This document shows positions 24,924 to 34,062 of a DNA stretch of 64,000 nt, one piece after another; position 1 is the stretch's first letter, and the number at the start of each line of letters is the position of its first letter. Both the position numbers and the translations under genes were made by a program. The notes below the pieces were generated by a model that saw nothing but the letters and a program-made list of their open reading frames with translations, did no database searches and was not told the origin of the DNA. Source of the DNA: Thalassotalea_H sp040779345 (GTDB lineage: Bacteria > Pseudomonadota > Gammaproteobacteria > Enterobacterales > Alteromonadaceae); the NCBI GenBank assembly GCA_040779345.1, contig JBFONU010000013.1, positions 58,114-122,113 of the forward strand, in the 5' to 3' direction.

Positions 24924-25832
24924 TTACAACATGGGTTGTTCAAAAAGTTTTTTGCCTTCAATAAATAAATGAGCAACCGCAGGATGCTTAACTTTTCTCT
25001 CCGGTGAAATTAAATAATAATGCTCTATGACATCATTCGTGCGACCAATTAATTCGACGTTAAATTGCTCTAATACATGATTTTCTATAATTGTTGGTGC
25101 ACAAAAAACACCATAGCCTGCTTGGCCAAAATATTTTGTTAATATTGAATCATCAAACTCACCAATAATTTTTGGCGAAATATCAAGTTGTTCAAACCAA
25201 GAAAGTACACTTAAGTGTTGATTTGCTCCCTCCCCTGCTGTAAAAAATGCGGTTCGATTTAACGAATAAGGGAAATCTTTTTTTAACGTTTTTGCGAGTT
25301 TATCGCTGGCAAAAAAACTTAAACCACACTTACCTAATAAATGACTAAATGCTTTTATTGGCGAATTCCTCGGTAAAGGTGTATCACTCAAAATGGCGTC
25401 TAATTTATTAACGGCTAACTCCCCCAGTAAAACCTCCAAACTGGTTTCTTTACAGATCAATTTTATCGAATCATCCATGGTATAGATTGTTTTTAAAAAA
25501 TTGAACGAAAAAACTTTAGCAACAACATCGGTTACCCCCATCGAAAACCGAAAAGAGAAATCGGTGGAATGATTTTTTAATGAATGTATAAGTTCATCGC
25601 CTAAACTAAAAATCTCTTGCGCATAACTTAGTGTAATATGACCCATATCGTTTAGTACGAGCCGTTTACCACGTCGCTCAAACAAACTATAACCCAGTTG
25701 TTCTTCTAGCAGGCTTAATTGTGCACTTAAGGTTTGAGGGGTGATATGCATGACTTTAGATGCTTGCGCAATCGTGCCATGGGTTGCAATCGCGTGAAAG
25801 TACTGTAAATGATGGTAATTAAGCCTTGCCAT
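24924..25832 (-). CDS. nhaR: NhaR, LysR-family activator of sodium/proton antiporter
   Basis: The 302-residue LysR protein has an N-terminal winged helix (NYHHLQYFHAIATHGTIAQASKVMHITPQTLSAQ). The effector domain matches NhaR, including the FSFNFLKTIY and FDDSILTKYFGQAGYGVF segments. NhaR is the sodium-responsive activator of nhaA, and the antiporter gene lies immediately divergent here, which supports the assignment. The 150-bp intergenic region holds a candidate LysR-type operator. Length is normal for the family (about 300 residues). Confidence 0.92.
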   Translation of the reverse strand: MARLNYHHLQYFHAIATHGTIAQASKVMHITPQTLSAQLSLLEEQLGYSLFERRGKRLVLNDMGHITLSYAQEIFSLGDELIHSLKNHSTDFSFRFSMGVTDVVAKVFSFNFLKTIYTMDDSIKLICKETSLEVLLGELAVNKLDAILSDTPLPRNSPIKAFSHLLGKCGLSFFASDKLAKTLKKDFPYSLNRTAFFTAGEGANQHLSVLSWFEQLDISPKIIGEFDDSILTKYFGQAGYGVFCAPTIIENHVLEQFNVELIGRTNDVIEHYYLISPERKVKHPAVAHLFIEGKKLFEQPML

Positions 25833-25900
25833 ATTTCCTCTCTACTAAATCTTCTTTTCTATTAAATATTGACATAACACCCCCTCTTTATCAATTTTAA

Positions 25901-25917
25901 GTTGATAATAAATCAAC
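25901..25917. promoter_or_regulatory. Candidate NhaR operator
   Basis: GTTGATAATAAATCAAC is a perfect 6-bp inverted repeat with a 5-base spacer and contains the T-N11-A LysR-box core (TGATAATAAATCA). It lies between the divergent nhaR and nhaA genes, 68 bp before the nhaA ATG, where LysR activators commonly bind. Confidence 0.6.
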
Positions 25918-25984
25918 AACACTCGACTTTTATTGTTTTAAATAATTGTTTATAAATTGTCTCAACACAAATAAAGGAGGTGAT

Positions 25985-27211
25985 ATGTCAGAAAATAAAA
26001 TCGTTCAACAATGGAAAGACTTTATAAAAACTGATGCAAGTTCAGGCATTATTCTTGTGATGGCTGCATTTATCGCTTTAGTGATGGCTAACAGCTTTTT
26101 GAGCGTTGGCTATAATGCATTTTTAGAGTTCCCTGTCAGCATTACACTTGGCACCTTTGCCATCAGTAAACCGCTTGTCTTATGGGTAAACGATGGTCTA
26201 ATGGCGTTGTTTTTCTTCGTTGTTGGATTAGAAATCAAGCGAGAAATATTTTACGGGCAGCTTTCGCGACCCGATCAAGTTGTATTACCAACCATTGCCG
26301 CTATTGCAGGTATTATATTTCCTGCGCTGATTTATGTGGCATTTAATTATCAAGATGCCGTTGCTATGAATGGCTGGGCAATACCTTCGGCTACTGATAT
26401 TGCATTTGCCCTCGGTATTTTCATTTTATTAGGTAAACATTTACCGCCTAGCTTAAAACTGTTTTTATTATCGGTTGCTATTATCGATGATATTGGCGCA
26501 GTCATCATTATTGCAATTTTTTATTCGCAAGAAATTGGTGCCACATCACTTATCATCGCGAGTATAGGTTTAGCTATATTATTTATTTTCAATCGACTTG
26601 AATTAGAAAATAAAACCCCTTTCATTTTAGTATCAATTGTCGTTTGGGCTGCGGTATTAAAGTCAGGTGTGCATGCTACTTTAGCTGGCTTTGCCGTTGC
26701 TTGGTTCATTCCAATAGCTAAAGAAAAGTCACAGTCTATGTCTTATCAAATTGAGCATGGCTTGCACCCATGGATTGCATTTTTTGTTTTACCTTTGTTT
26801 GCTTTTGCCAATGCAGGTGTTGCTCTAACTGGCGCGTCAGTTAATGAATTATTTACCCCTATATCTATTGGCATTATCGGGGGATTATTTATCGGAAAGC
26901 AGTTAGGTATTTTCACTGCCTGTTATCTAGCGGTGAAATTAAAATTATGCCGACTACCTAAAGATGCGACTTGGAGTCAGTTGTATGGTGTGTGTTTACT
27001 ATGTGGTGTGGGTTTTACCATGAGTTTATTTATCGGTTCATTAGCGTTTGAAGAGCAAGGGTTAGCTTATCAAACCCAGGTAAAAGTAGGTGTATTAGTC
27101 GGTTCTATCATTTCAGCCATTGCCGGTGGTTGGTTAATTCGTTATTCATCAAAAAAATTGGCCAGTGAGCCAGGAGAAAATTATGAAAACATTGAAAAAA
27201 CTAATGCTTAA
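25985..27211 (+). CDS. nhaA: NhaA-type Na+/H+ antiporter
   Basis: I start at the ATG at 25985, which has a near-perfect ribosome site (AAAGGAGGTGAT); a TTG at 25946 in the same frame has none. The protein has 408 residues and 11-12 membrane helices. Its motifs include WVNDGLMALFFFVVGLEIKRE and SVAIIDDIGAVIIIAIFY, which carries the paired aspartates essential for transport. NhaA exchanges two protons for one sodium and is vital at alkaline pH and high salt. It heads a co-directional gene run and overlaps the start of the next gene. Confidence 0.95.
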   Translation: MSENKIVQQWKDFIKTDASSGIILVMAAFIALVMANSFLSVGYNAFLEFPVSITLGTFAISKPLVLWVNDGLMALFFFVVGLEIKREIFYGQLSRPDQVVLPTIAAIAGIIFPALIYVAFNYQDAVAMNGWAIPSATDIAFALGIFILLGKHLPPSLKLFLLSVAIIDDIGAVIIIAIFYSQEIGATSLIIASIGLAILFIFNRLELENKTPFILVSIVVWAAVLKSGVHATLAGFAVAWFIPIAKEKSQSMSYQIEHGLHPWIAFFVLPLFAFANAGVALTGASVNELFTPISIGIIGGLFIGKQLGIFTACYLAVKLKLCRLPKDATWSQLYGVCLLCGVGFTMSLFIGSLAFEEQGLAYQTQVKVGVLVGSIISAIAGGWLIRYSSKKLASEPGENYENIEKTNA

Positions 27212-27653
27212 CATTGCAACAGTTGGCTTGATTATCAGCCCCAGTATTGCCCTAGCGGACTATAAATCAGATATTATTGAGTCATGCTCTGCTTATCAAG
27301 AAGGTAGAGATGTTAGTGAAGTAAATGCATGTAAATTGTATATCGACGGCTTTATTGATGCCTCATTACTCACAGAAGCAGGAATCGTAAAACCTAAGGC
27401 AATGATTGAAAGGCAACAACAGGACACGAGCGCTTTCTTACAAAGAGCCTATCAAACGCGTTTGCTCACTACATCATCAACCTTAAATAATGAAAATTCA
27501 CATGAATTTTGTATACCTAGAGAATATGAAAGAAAGAATATCGCTTCTTCTCTGGCAAAGTCGATGGATATAAATCAACTCAATAGTAAAAGCTTAAAAG
27601 AGGTGTTATTTGATACGTTAACGGTTGATTTTCCTTGCAACAAAACAAGTTAA
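27183..27653 (+). CDS. Exported small protein, Rap1a/Tai-like
   Basis: The start at 27183 is chosen for its ribosome site (CAGGAGAAAATT) and clean signal peptide (MKTLKKLMLNIATVGLIISPSIALA). The mature part of about 130 residues has four spaced cysteines (ESCSAYQ, NACKLYIDGF, EFCIPRE, FPCNKTS), fitting a Rap1a-type domain (named after Serratia Rap immunity proteins, also common outside toxin contexts). No T6SS effector is adjacent, so an immunity role is not supported here. It overlaps nhaA by 29 bp. Confidence 0.68.
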   Translation: MKTLKKLMLNIATVGLIISPSIALADYKSDIIESCSAYQEGRDVSEVNACKLYIDGFIDASLLTEAGIVKPKAMIERQQQDTSAFLQRAYQTRLLTTSSTLNNENSHEFCIPREYERKNIASSLAKSMDINQLNSKSLKEVLFDTLTVDFPCNKTS

Positions 27654-27686
27654 TTCAATAAATTAATGAATGATAAGAGGTAAATA

Positions 27687-28049
27687 ATGGAGTTATCAAT
27701 TACTGATTTAAACGTGGATTTATCAAGTGAAGCTATCCACAGAATTCGACAAAAAACCCGTCGAATGTTCAGCAAAATTTATGACAGAGTACAGGCCATT
27801 AAAGTTACGCTTGACGACATTAATGGCCCGCGAGGCGGAAAAGACAAACATTGTCGCGTTGTGATCTTAACCAAAGGTATGCCCGACATTGTCATTACCG
27901 ATAATCAAACATCGATAATGACAGCGGTAAATATTGCTTTATCTCGCGCTAGGTTAACATTATTGCGAAAAATAAAGCGTAGACAGAAAAACTTAACGTC
28001 ACTTAAGCCTAAATCGGTAGCAATTGTAATGAATGATCTTTCAGATTGA
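27687..28049 (+). CDS. HPF/RaiA-family ribosome-associated protein
   Basis: The 120-residue protein has the alternating beta-alpha pattern of the HPF/RaiA (S30AE) fold, with EAIHRIRQKTRRMFSKIYDRV, then KVTLDDINGPRGGKDKHCRV and ALSRARLTLLRKIKRRQKN. The Lys/Arg-rich second helix is the usual rRNA contact. It could silence ribosomes under salt or pH stress. It follows the Rap1a-like gene by 33 bp with its own ribosome site (AAGAGGTAAATA) and lies within the nhaA run. It may be a second HPF paralogue in the genome. Confidence 0.82.
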   Translation: MELSITDLNVDLSSEAIHRIRQKTRRMFSKIYDRVQAIKVTLDDINGPRGGKDKHCRVVILTKGMPDIVITDNQTSIMTAVNIALSRARLTLLRKIKRRQKNLTSLKPKSVAIVMNDLSD

Positions 28050-28097
28050 ACGTTTCTATTCCAACAACCTAATAGTTTACTTACAGTGAGGTATTAA

Positions 28098-28766
28098 ATG
28101 AAAAACTTAGACACAGTAGAGTCAACGACTCATCGTACGTCTACCAAAACGCTTTCAACACATAAGGTGCTGCGTAACACTTATGCATTGCTAGCGTTAA
28201 CATTATTGTTTAGCGCCATAACTGCCAGCATAAGTATGGCGTTAAATATGCCACCTCTTGGCATTTTCGTCACGCTAATCGGTTATTTTGGTCTTTTGTT
28301 TTGTACACATAAGTACAGAAATCAAACGCTAGGCATTGTCTTTGTCTTCGCCTTAACGGGGTTTATGGGATTTACGCTTGGCCCAATTCTTAACAGCTAT
28401 TGGAGTATGGCACCTCAAGTTGTTATTAAAGCCTTAAGTTTAACCGCTTTAGTATTTTTTGGACTCAGCGCTTATGCGGTAACCACTAAAAAGAATTTTA
28501 ATTTTTTAGGTTCTTTTTTGTTTGTTGGTATTTTAGTGGCTTTTCTTTGTGGTTTAGCGGCAATTTTTATGGCGTTACCCGCGTTAAGTCTCGCCGTATC
28601 GGCTATGTTTGTCTTACTGATGTCTGGCCTGATCCTCTATCAAACAAGTGAAATAATTCATGGTGGTGAGAGAAATTACATCAGTGCAACTGTTACCTTA
28701 TATATTAGTATCTATAATTTATTTACAAGTGCGCTTCATTTATTTGGTGCGAATCAGTCAGAGTAA
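28098..28766 (+). CDS. Bax inhibitor-1/YccA-like membrane protein
   Basis: The 222-residue protein has about seven hydrophobic helices and the BI-1 features: LRNTYALLALTLLFSAITA in the first helix, FGLSAYAVTTKKNFNFLGSF, and a late TSEIIHGGERNYISATVTLY segment. In E. coli, YccA modulates FtsH; other members are pH-gated calcium leak channels. Its position downstream of nhaA suggests a membrane-stress role. The gene is spaced 48 bp from the HPF-like gene. Confidence 0.86.
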   Translation: MKNLDTVESTTHRTSTKTLSTHKVLRNTYALLALTLLFSAITASISMALNMPPLGIFVTLIGYFGLLFCTHKYRNQTLGIVFVFALTGFMGFTLGPILNSYWSMAPQVVIKALSLTALVFFGLSAYAVTTKKNFNFLGSFLFVGILVAFLCGLAAIFMALPALSLAVSAMFVLLMSGLILYQTSEIIHGGERNYISATVTLYISIYNLFTSALHLFGANQSE

Positions 28767-28855
28767 ATCATACGCCCGAACCAGCACAATAAATTAAAGG
28801 GTTAAATGGTACGGGTGTTTTATACTCACTTAAACGACTTCAAGGGACTCACCAT

Positions 28856-29482
28856 ATGTTTGCGATTTATACACCAAACGGGAGAACATTTACTGGCACC
28901 TTAGAATCATTAAGAGGCATCGAAAAATCGACATTGTCTAGCAGGATAAGGGGACAACAAGAAACCGATGATACATTAGCTTTTGGTGACAAAGGCTATG
29001 CATTGCCTCCTAAAGATATTGATGCCTATAAAAAAGCTATAAACCAACCTAATGATAGAGAAGTTATTCGTCATGCCTTTCAAGTGATGAGTTCACCTGT
29101 TCATGTATTAAACTGTGAAGATACCATCAACATAGCGATACAAAAGTTTAAACAATATCCCTTTCATGAGTTTCCATTAGTTGATGCTCAACAACACTTG
29201 GTAGGGACGATTTCTCGTGATGGTATTTATGAACACATTATTCAGCATAACCTTTTACAAAAGGGAGAACATAAAATAAAAGAAACATTTCTCGATAATA
29301 GCTCCAAAGTATATACTGCCGAGCCTGTAACCGATATCAGACGGATTGCTGCGTTATTAATTGAAGAAAACCTGCACACAATGCCTATTCTAGAAAGCAC
29401 TGGGGCAATATTAGGTGTAGTAACTCGAACCGACATAATTAAAGCCGTTATTACCGAGCCACCTTTATCGCTTTGGTGTTAA
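28856..29482 (+). CDS. CBS-domain protein
   Basis: The 208-residue protein has an N-terminal region of about 70 residues (MFAIYTPNGRTFTGTLESLR) and two CBS motifs (residues about 78-135 and 145-205; VMSSPVHVLNCEDTINIAI, and LLIEENLHTMPILESTGAIL). CBS pairs sense adenine nucleotides or ionic strength. It lies directly upstream of a SulP transporter gene (23 bp), so it may tune that carrier; this is inferred from position only. Confidence 0.86.
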   Translation: MFAIYTPNGRTFTGTLESLRGIEKSTLSSRIRGQQETDDTLAFGDKGYALPPKDIDAYKKAINQPNDREVIRHAFQVMSSPVHVLNCEDTINIAIQKFKQYPFHEFPLVDAQQHLVGTISRDGIYEHIIQHNLLQKGEHKIKETFLDNSSKVYTAEPVTDIRRIAALLIEENLHTMPILESTGAILGVVTRTDIIKAVITEPPLSLWC

Positions 29483-29505
29483 CTTAAATTTTTAAGGAAT
29501 TAAAG

Positions 29506-31155
29506 GTGTTTGATCAGCGTTTTAGCAACATAAATGTTAAGGGCGATTTATTTGGTGGAGTTACCACCGCCGTTATCTCTTTACCGTTAGCATTGGCTTT
29601 TGGTGTTGCATCTGGCGCAGGGGCAGAAGCTGGACTTTGGGGCGCAATTTTAGTTGGCTTTTTTGCGGCGCTATTTGGTGGTTCAACCAGCCTAATCTCT
29701 GAACCTACAGGGCCAATGACCGTAATAATGACGGCCGTTTTAACCAGTATGATGGCGAAGTATCCTGAAACTGGCTTAGCTATGTCGTTTACTGTGGTTA
29801 TGATGGCTGGTGCCTTTCAGGTACTTCTGGGCACGCTGAAACTGGGTAAATATGTAACTTTAATGCCTTACAGTGTTATTTCAGGGTTTATGTCAGGCAT
29901 TGGGGTTATTTTAATTATTCTTCAATTGTCCCCTCTTTTGGGACATGCAGCCCCTGCAGGTGGTGTATCAGGCACCTTAACAGAACTCCCTAACACCTTG
30001 TTAAACCTAAAGTTTAGCGAGCTATTTTTAGGCATAATGACATTAGCGATTTTATTTTTCTATCCCGTCAAATACAAAAAATACGTTCCCGCACAGTTAA
30101 TCGCCTTAGTCGTAGTTACACTGGTGTCGATGCTATTATTTAATCACGATAGTATCCGCAGAATCGGCGAGATACCAGTCGGTTTACCTGATTTTGTGTT
30201 TCCACACTTTACGGCTGAAATGTTTACCACTATGGTCATTGATGCTCTGGTGCTTGGTACTCTAGGCTGTATTGATACCTTACTGACTGCCGTCATTGGC
30301 GATTCATTAACGCGCAAAGAACACGATTCAGATAAAGAGCTGCGCGGGCAAGGGTTCGCCAATATTATCTCTGGCTTATTTGGTGCTCTGCCTGGCGCTG
30401 GCGCCACCATGGGGACAGTGACAAATATTCAAGTAGGCGCACGCTCCCCCCTATCCGGTATTATACGTGCTTTAATACTCGCTTTTGTCGTGCTAGTTGC
30501 AGGCGGCTTAACCGAACCTATTCCAATGGCAGTGCTAGCAGGGATCGCCGTTTATGTGGGCTTTAACATTCTTGATTGGAGTTTTATCCAAAGAGCACAC
30601 AAAGTCAGCCTGCAAGGCATGGTGATCATGTATGGCGTAATGCTGTTAACCGTTTTTGTTGATTTAATTATTGCTGTTGGTCTGGGGGTGTTTATTTCAA
30701 ACATTATGATCATTGAGCGATTAAGTCGAGAGCAAGCCCGTCAGGTAAAAGCCATCAGTGACACAGACGGTGACAATGTCCCTTTGACTGAAAGTGAAAG
30801 ATTATTACTCGATGAAGCAAATGGAAAAGTGCTGTTGTTATATTTATCAGGCCCAATGATCTTTAGTGTCTCAAAGGCAATTTCACGTCAACATGCTAAA
30901 GTGTCAGACTATTCAGCCATGATCTTAGATTTAACCGATGTACCACTTATTGATGTGACCGTAGGGTTAGCGCTTGAGAATGCTATTAAGGATGCCTTAG
31001 ACGCTAAATGTGAGGTTTTCTTACTATGCCCAAATGAACAAACACGTCAGCAATTAGAAAAATTTATGGTATTGCAATTAGTGCCTGACAATCATTCATT
31101 TTCACAACGCAGCGATGCATTACAAGCGGCACTAAACTCTTTAAAGACATCTTAA
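29506..31155 (+). CDS. SulP-family anion transporter with STAS domain
   Basis: The 549-residue protein starts at GTG. The membrane domain begins with DLFGGVTTAVISLPLALAFG, then SLISEPTGPMTVIMTAV; a STAS domain occupies about residues 435-549 (VSDYSAMILDLTDVPLIDVT). SulP members carry sulfate, bicarbonate, chloride or dicarboxylates; several marine members are bicarbonate/sodium symporters. Coupling with nhaA in one gene run suits sodium-linked bicarbonate uptake, but the substrate is not readable from sequence. A CTCGGT/ACCGAG stem (31167-31185) follows without a clear T run. Confidence 0.9.
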   Translation: MFDQRFSNINVKGDLFGGVTTAVISLPLALAFGVASGAGAEAGLWGAILVGFFAALFGGSTSLISEPTGPMTVIMTAVLTSMMAKYPETGLAMSFTVVMMAGAFQVLLGTLKLGKYVTLMPYSVISGFMSGIGVILIILQLSPLLGHAAPAGGVSGTLTELPNTLLNLKFSELFLGIMTLAILFFYPVKYKKYVPAQLIALVVVTLVSMLLFNHDSIRRIGEIPVGLPDFVFPHFTAEMFTTMVIDALVLGTLGCIDTLLTAVIGDSLTRKEHDSDKELRGQGFANIISGLFGALPGAGATMGTVTNIQVGARSPLSGIIRALILAFVVLVAGGLTEPIPMAVLAGIAVYVGFNILDWSFIQRAHKVSLQGMVIMYGVMLLTVFVDLIIAVGLGVFISNIMIIERLSREQARQVKAISDTDGDNVPLTESERLLLDEANGKVLLLYLSGPMIFSVSKAISRQHAKVSDYSAMILDLTDVPLIDVTVGLALENAIKDALDAKCEVFLLCPNEQTRQQLEKFMVLQLVPDNHSFSQRSDALQAALNSLKTS

Positions 31156-31280
31156 ACAATTTGTCACTCGGTATTATTCACCGAGCAGACAGGTTGTCAT
31201 CTGCTAAAGTGAGAAGTTTTATTGATTTATTAGCGCTAAACCTTAGTCAGCAAACAGCATTCAATTGATATAACATCAGG

Positions 31281-31646
31281 TTAACTTGTATGTAATAAGA
31301 TGGCTTGCTGTTCTTTCTTGGTCATTTTACTCACCACCAACAGATACGAATTATCAATCAACCGATCAATCTCTCCTTGTGGTATTGAGCCATCAAAATA
31401 AACACTTATCCAATGTTTCTTACTCATATGATAAGCCGGTTTAATTGCTGAAAATATATCTTGTAGTGCTAAAGATTCATCTGGATCGCACTTTAAATTA
31501 ATCATATTTAAATCATCATGAACACCAATTAACGCAAACATTTTTCCCTTTACTTTATATACCTCAACATCATCACCAAAAGGAAAACACAATGTCGTAA
31601 AAGGCTTGGCAAGTAAGGTCGATTTTATGTTGGTTAAGTTCATCAA
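31281..31646 (-). CDS. MmcQ/YjbR-family protein
   Basis: The 121-residue protein has the YjbR/CyaY-like fold segments FGDDVEVYKVKGKMFALIG, NLKCDPDESLALQDIF and KKHWISVYFDGSIP, including the KxHW-type motif typical of the family. Some members bind DNA, but no function is established. It is a stand-alone gene converging on the SulP gene. Confidence 0.87.
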   Translation of the reverse strand: MMNLTNIKSTLLAKPFTTLCFPFGDDVEVYKVKGKMFALIGVHDDLNMINLKCDPDESLALQDIFSAIKPAYHMSKKHWISVYFDGSIPQGEIDRLIDNSYLLVVSKMTKKEQQAILLHTS

Positions 31647-32027
31647 TGATTATATAAGAATTGTTTTATCTATAGAATAGCTCGAATTGTCTATCAGGAA
31701 AAGACGGAGCAACTATCACTGAATGATAGACATCCAATGTAAAGAGTTTTTAATCGCTTTATCATTAGATAATAGGCTCATTATTTAGCACATGATTTTT
31801 ATGGAAACATAGTAATAGAGGCTTTTGTTCATTGGCTAAAGACAAAAAACGATTGCACAATAACCCCCGATGTTCCAAAGCTCCTAGCCCATTTTTATTG
31901 TTTCTACAATGTAACAGAATAAGAAATAATGACCCCGTTACTGTATAAAGTACACTCTATAATACTTTGTCAAAGTCATAGACGTTTTTGAAAAAAAGTA
32001 TCTTTTATAAAGTTGAGACATTGAAAA
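31647..32027. other. Gene-free stretch upstream of the chemoreceptor gene
   Basis: This AT-rich 381-bp stretch has no convincing ORF. A short inverted repeat (CTATCA/TGATAG with a 5-nt spacer at about 31711-31727) is visible. The last 100 bp probably hold the promoter of the chemoreceptor gene; I cannot assign a specific sigma factor consensus. Confidence 0.5.
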
Positions 32028-34049
32028 ATGAAATTAAGTTTGTCTGCAGTTAATCGGATCAGCGTTGGCTTTACTACGATCATTACCTTTTTGCTTATTA
32101 TCAGTTACAGCGGCATTACTAGCATCCAAAGTATTAATACCAGCCTTACAAAAATCAATGAACAAGCAGCTCCGATTAATGACTATGCCAGCCGTTTATC
32201 ATTAGAGCTTGTTTCAGTAAATCTATTGATGTATCAACATTACAATGCAACAGATAGCGCAAAACATGGGTCAATCAATCAACAATATATTTCCGTCAAA
32301 CAAGCATTACAAGAAAATATCAGTACCTTGTCAGCTAAACTTTCTCATCTTGAAAGTTCGACGATTCAATCTGAGAACCTCACTAGCTTATCGGAGCAAT
32401 TAACACAGATTTTTAACAAGATAGAAGTCACGATGAGCTTATCTCAAGATGCTCTAAACGACTTTAATCAAATTGATAAAACCAAAGCAAATATCGCGGA
32501 AATTCAACGCAAGATCAATCAAAAGTTCACCGTTCTAAAACAGCTAAAATCCACTAGAAATACGCGATTATTATTATCAGAAGCAGAGCAGTCAGTTAAC
32601 ACCGCTTTTTCTATCGCTAAATTACTCGCAACCACCCAAAATTATAACTACGCCCGAGAGTTGTCCAGTGAATTTACCCAATGGCTTACCGCTTATGTAG
32701 AATTAGCCTTTAAAATTAACGAGATAACTGAGAGTAAACAACACCAACAACTTATTAAAAGTTTAGGGCTATTAGTCGGTGAATTAGCTTTTGCAATTGA
32801 TAACGAATCTGGCTTAGTTGAACAATCAACTGCCTATTTATCAATGAAAAACACATTAGAAAAAAATCTCGTTGATAATCAAAATGAACTAAAAGAAGCC
32901 AGTAAAACAATTAATCAAGTTTCTGAATTTTCAGAGAAATTTTCTAACTCGGTTGCTAAAGGTGCAAGTAATGCCGTGGATGATAACCAACACTTAATTT
33001 TACTATTCAGTTTAGTTGCCGTTGTCCTCGCTGTTATTATCGCATGGTTTGCCATTCGAAGTATTCGACTTCCTTTAGCTGAAATGAATCAAGTATTATC
33101 GAAAATATCCACTGGAGATCTCACGCAAAAAATTGTCAATACCAGTGTTGATGAATTCGGCTTATTAAAAAACTCAGCGAATAAATTGACCGAGTCATTA
33201 AAAGATATGATGCAGGCAATAAAAGTTCAGTCAACATCTGTTGCAGGCTCTGTTGAAACGACACATGAAACAACGACTGAATTAAAAAGCAATATTGCCC
33301 AGCAACGAGAGCAAACAGAGATGGTCGTTACTGCAATGAATGAAATGACAATGACCATAAAAGAGGTCGCCGAAAATGCGCAGACAACTTTCGCAGAAAT
33401 GACATCCGCATCTGATCAAGCCCAAAAGAGTAAAATTCAAGTACAAGAAAATAGTGAAATTAACCAGTCGTTAGAGGAAGAAATAGGAAATGCCACCTCG
33501 GTGATACGCACCCTAGATAATGACGTCAGTAAGATAGAAGAAATTCTGCAAGTTATTGAAAGTATTGCCTCGCAAACCAACCTACTCGCTCTTAATGCCG
33601 CGATAGAAGCTGCCCGAGCAGGCGAGCAAGGCCGAGGATTTGCCGTTGTAGCAGATGAAGTCAGAACCCTTGCAAAACGAACACAAGATTCGACTGAAGA
33701 GATCAAAGCCAATATAGACACAATGACGATGGGTTCAAGCAAAGCGGTTCAGGTGATGGAGAATTCCCAATTAAAAACACAGCAAGCCGTTGAAATGTCT
33801 AAACAGGTTTTCGAGTCCATTGGATTTATCGTTGAAACAATAGATAACACTAAGAATTTAAACTTACAAATTGCAACCGCTGCTGAAGAGCAAAGTGTAA
33901 CCGCTGAAGAAATCAATCGTAACATTGTTCAGATCTCTGATATGGCAGAAAATACGGCGGTCTGTTCTAGCAAAAATGAAGCATGCATTGATGAGTTATC
34001 TTCTTCTGCACATGAACTAGAAAACTTAATTAAGAAATTTCAGGTTTAA
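32028..34049 (+). CDS. Methyl-accepting chemotaxis protein
   Basis: The 673-residue protein has two membrane helices (about residues 12-31 and 323-345), and the roughly 290 residues between them form a long all-helical periplasmic sensor. A HAMP domain (MNQVLSKISTGDLTQKI) and the cytoplasmic signalling tip (SQTNLLALNAAIEAARAGEQ, then GFAVVADEVRTLAKR) follow. The tip is the universal CheA/CheW contact. There is no C-terminal pentapeptide. A periplasmic binding protein gene lies only 13 bp downstream, so the receptor probably senses ligand indirectly through that protein. Confidence 0.93.
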   Translation: MKLSLSAVNRISVGFTTIITFLLIISYSGITSIQSINTSLTKINEQAAPINDYASRLSLELVSVNLLMYQHYNATDSAKHGSINQQYISVKQALQENISTLSAKLSHLESSTIQSENLTSLSEQLTQIFNKIEVTMSLSQDALNDFNQIDKTKANIAEIQRKINQKFTVLKQLKSTRNTRLLLSEAEQSVNTAFSIAKLLATTQNYNYARELSSEFTQWLTAYVELAFKINEITESKQHQQLIKSLGLLVGELAFAIDNESGLVEQSTAYLSMKNTLEKNLVDNQNELKEASKTINQVSEFSEKFSNSVAKGASNAVDDNQHLILLFSLVAVVLAVIIAWFAIRSIRLPLAEMNQVLSKISTGDLTQKIVNTSVDEFGLLKNSANKLTESLKDMMQAIKVQSTSVAGSVETTHETTTELKSNIAQQREQTEMVVTAMNEMTMTIKEVAENAQTTFAEMTSASDQAQKSKIQVQENSEINQSLEEEIGNATSVIRTLDNDVSKIEEILQVIESIASQTNLLALNAAIEAARAGEQGRGFAVVADEVRTLAKRTQDSTEEIKANIDTMTMGSSKAVQVMENSQLKTQQAVEMSKQVFESIGFIVETIDNTKNLNLQIATAAEEQSVTAEEINRNIVQISDMAENTAVCSSKNEACIDELSSSAHELENLIKKFQV

Positions 34050-34062
34050 AATAGGGTTACCC

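Noticed and set aside
27183..27653. Rap1a-like protein as a type VI secretion immunity protein
   Set aside because: No effector, VgrG or PAAR gene is nearby; the neighbours are sodium and pH stress genes.
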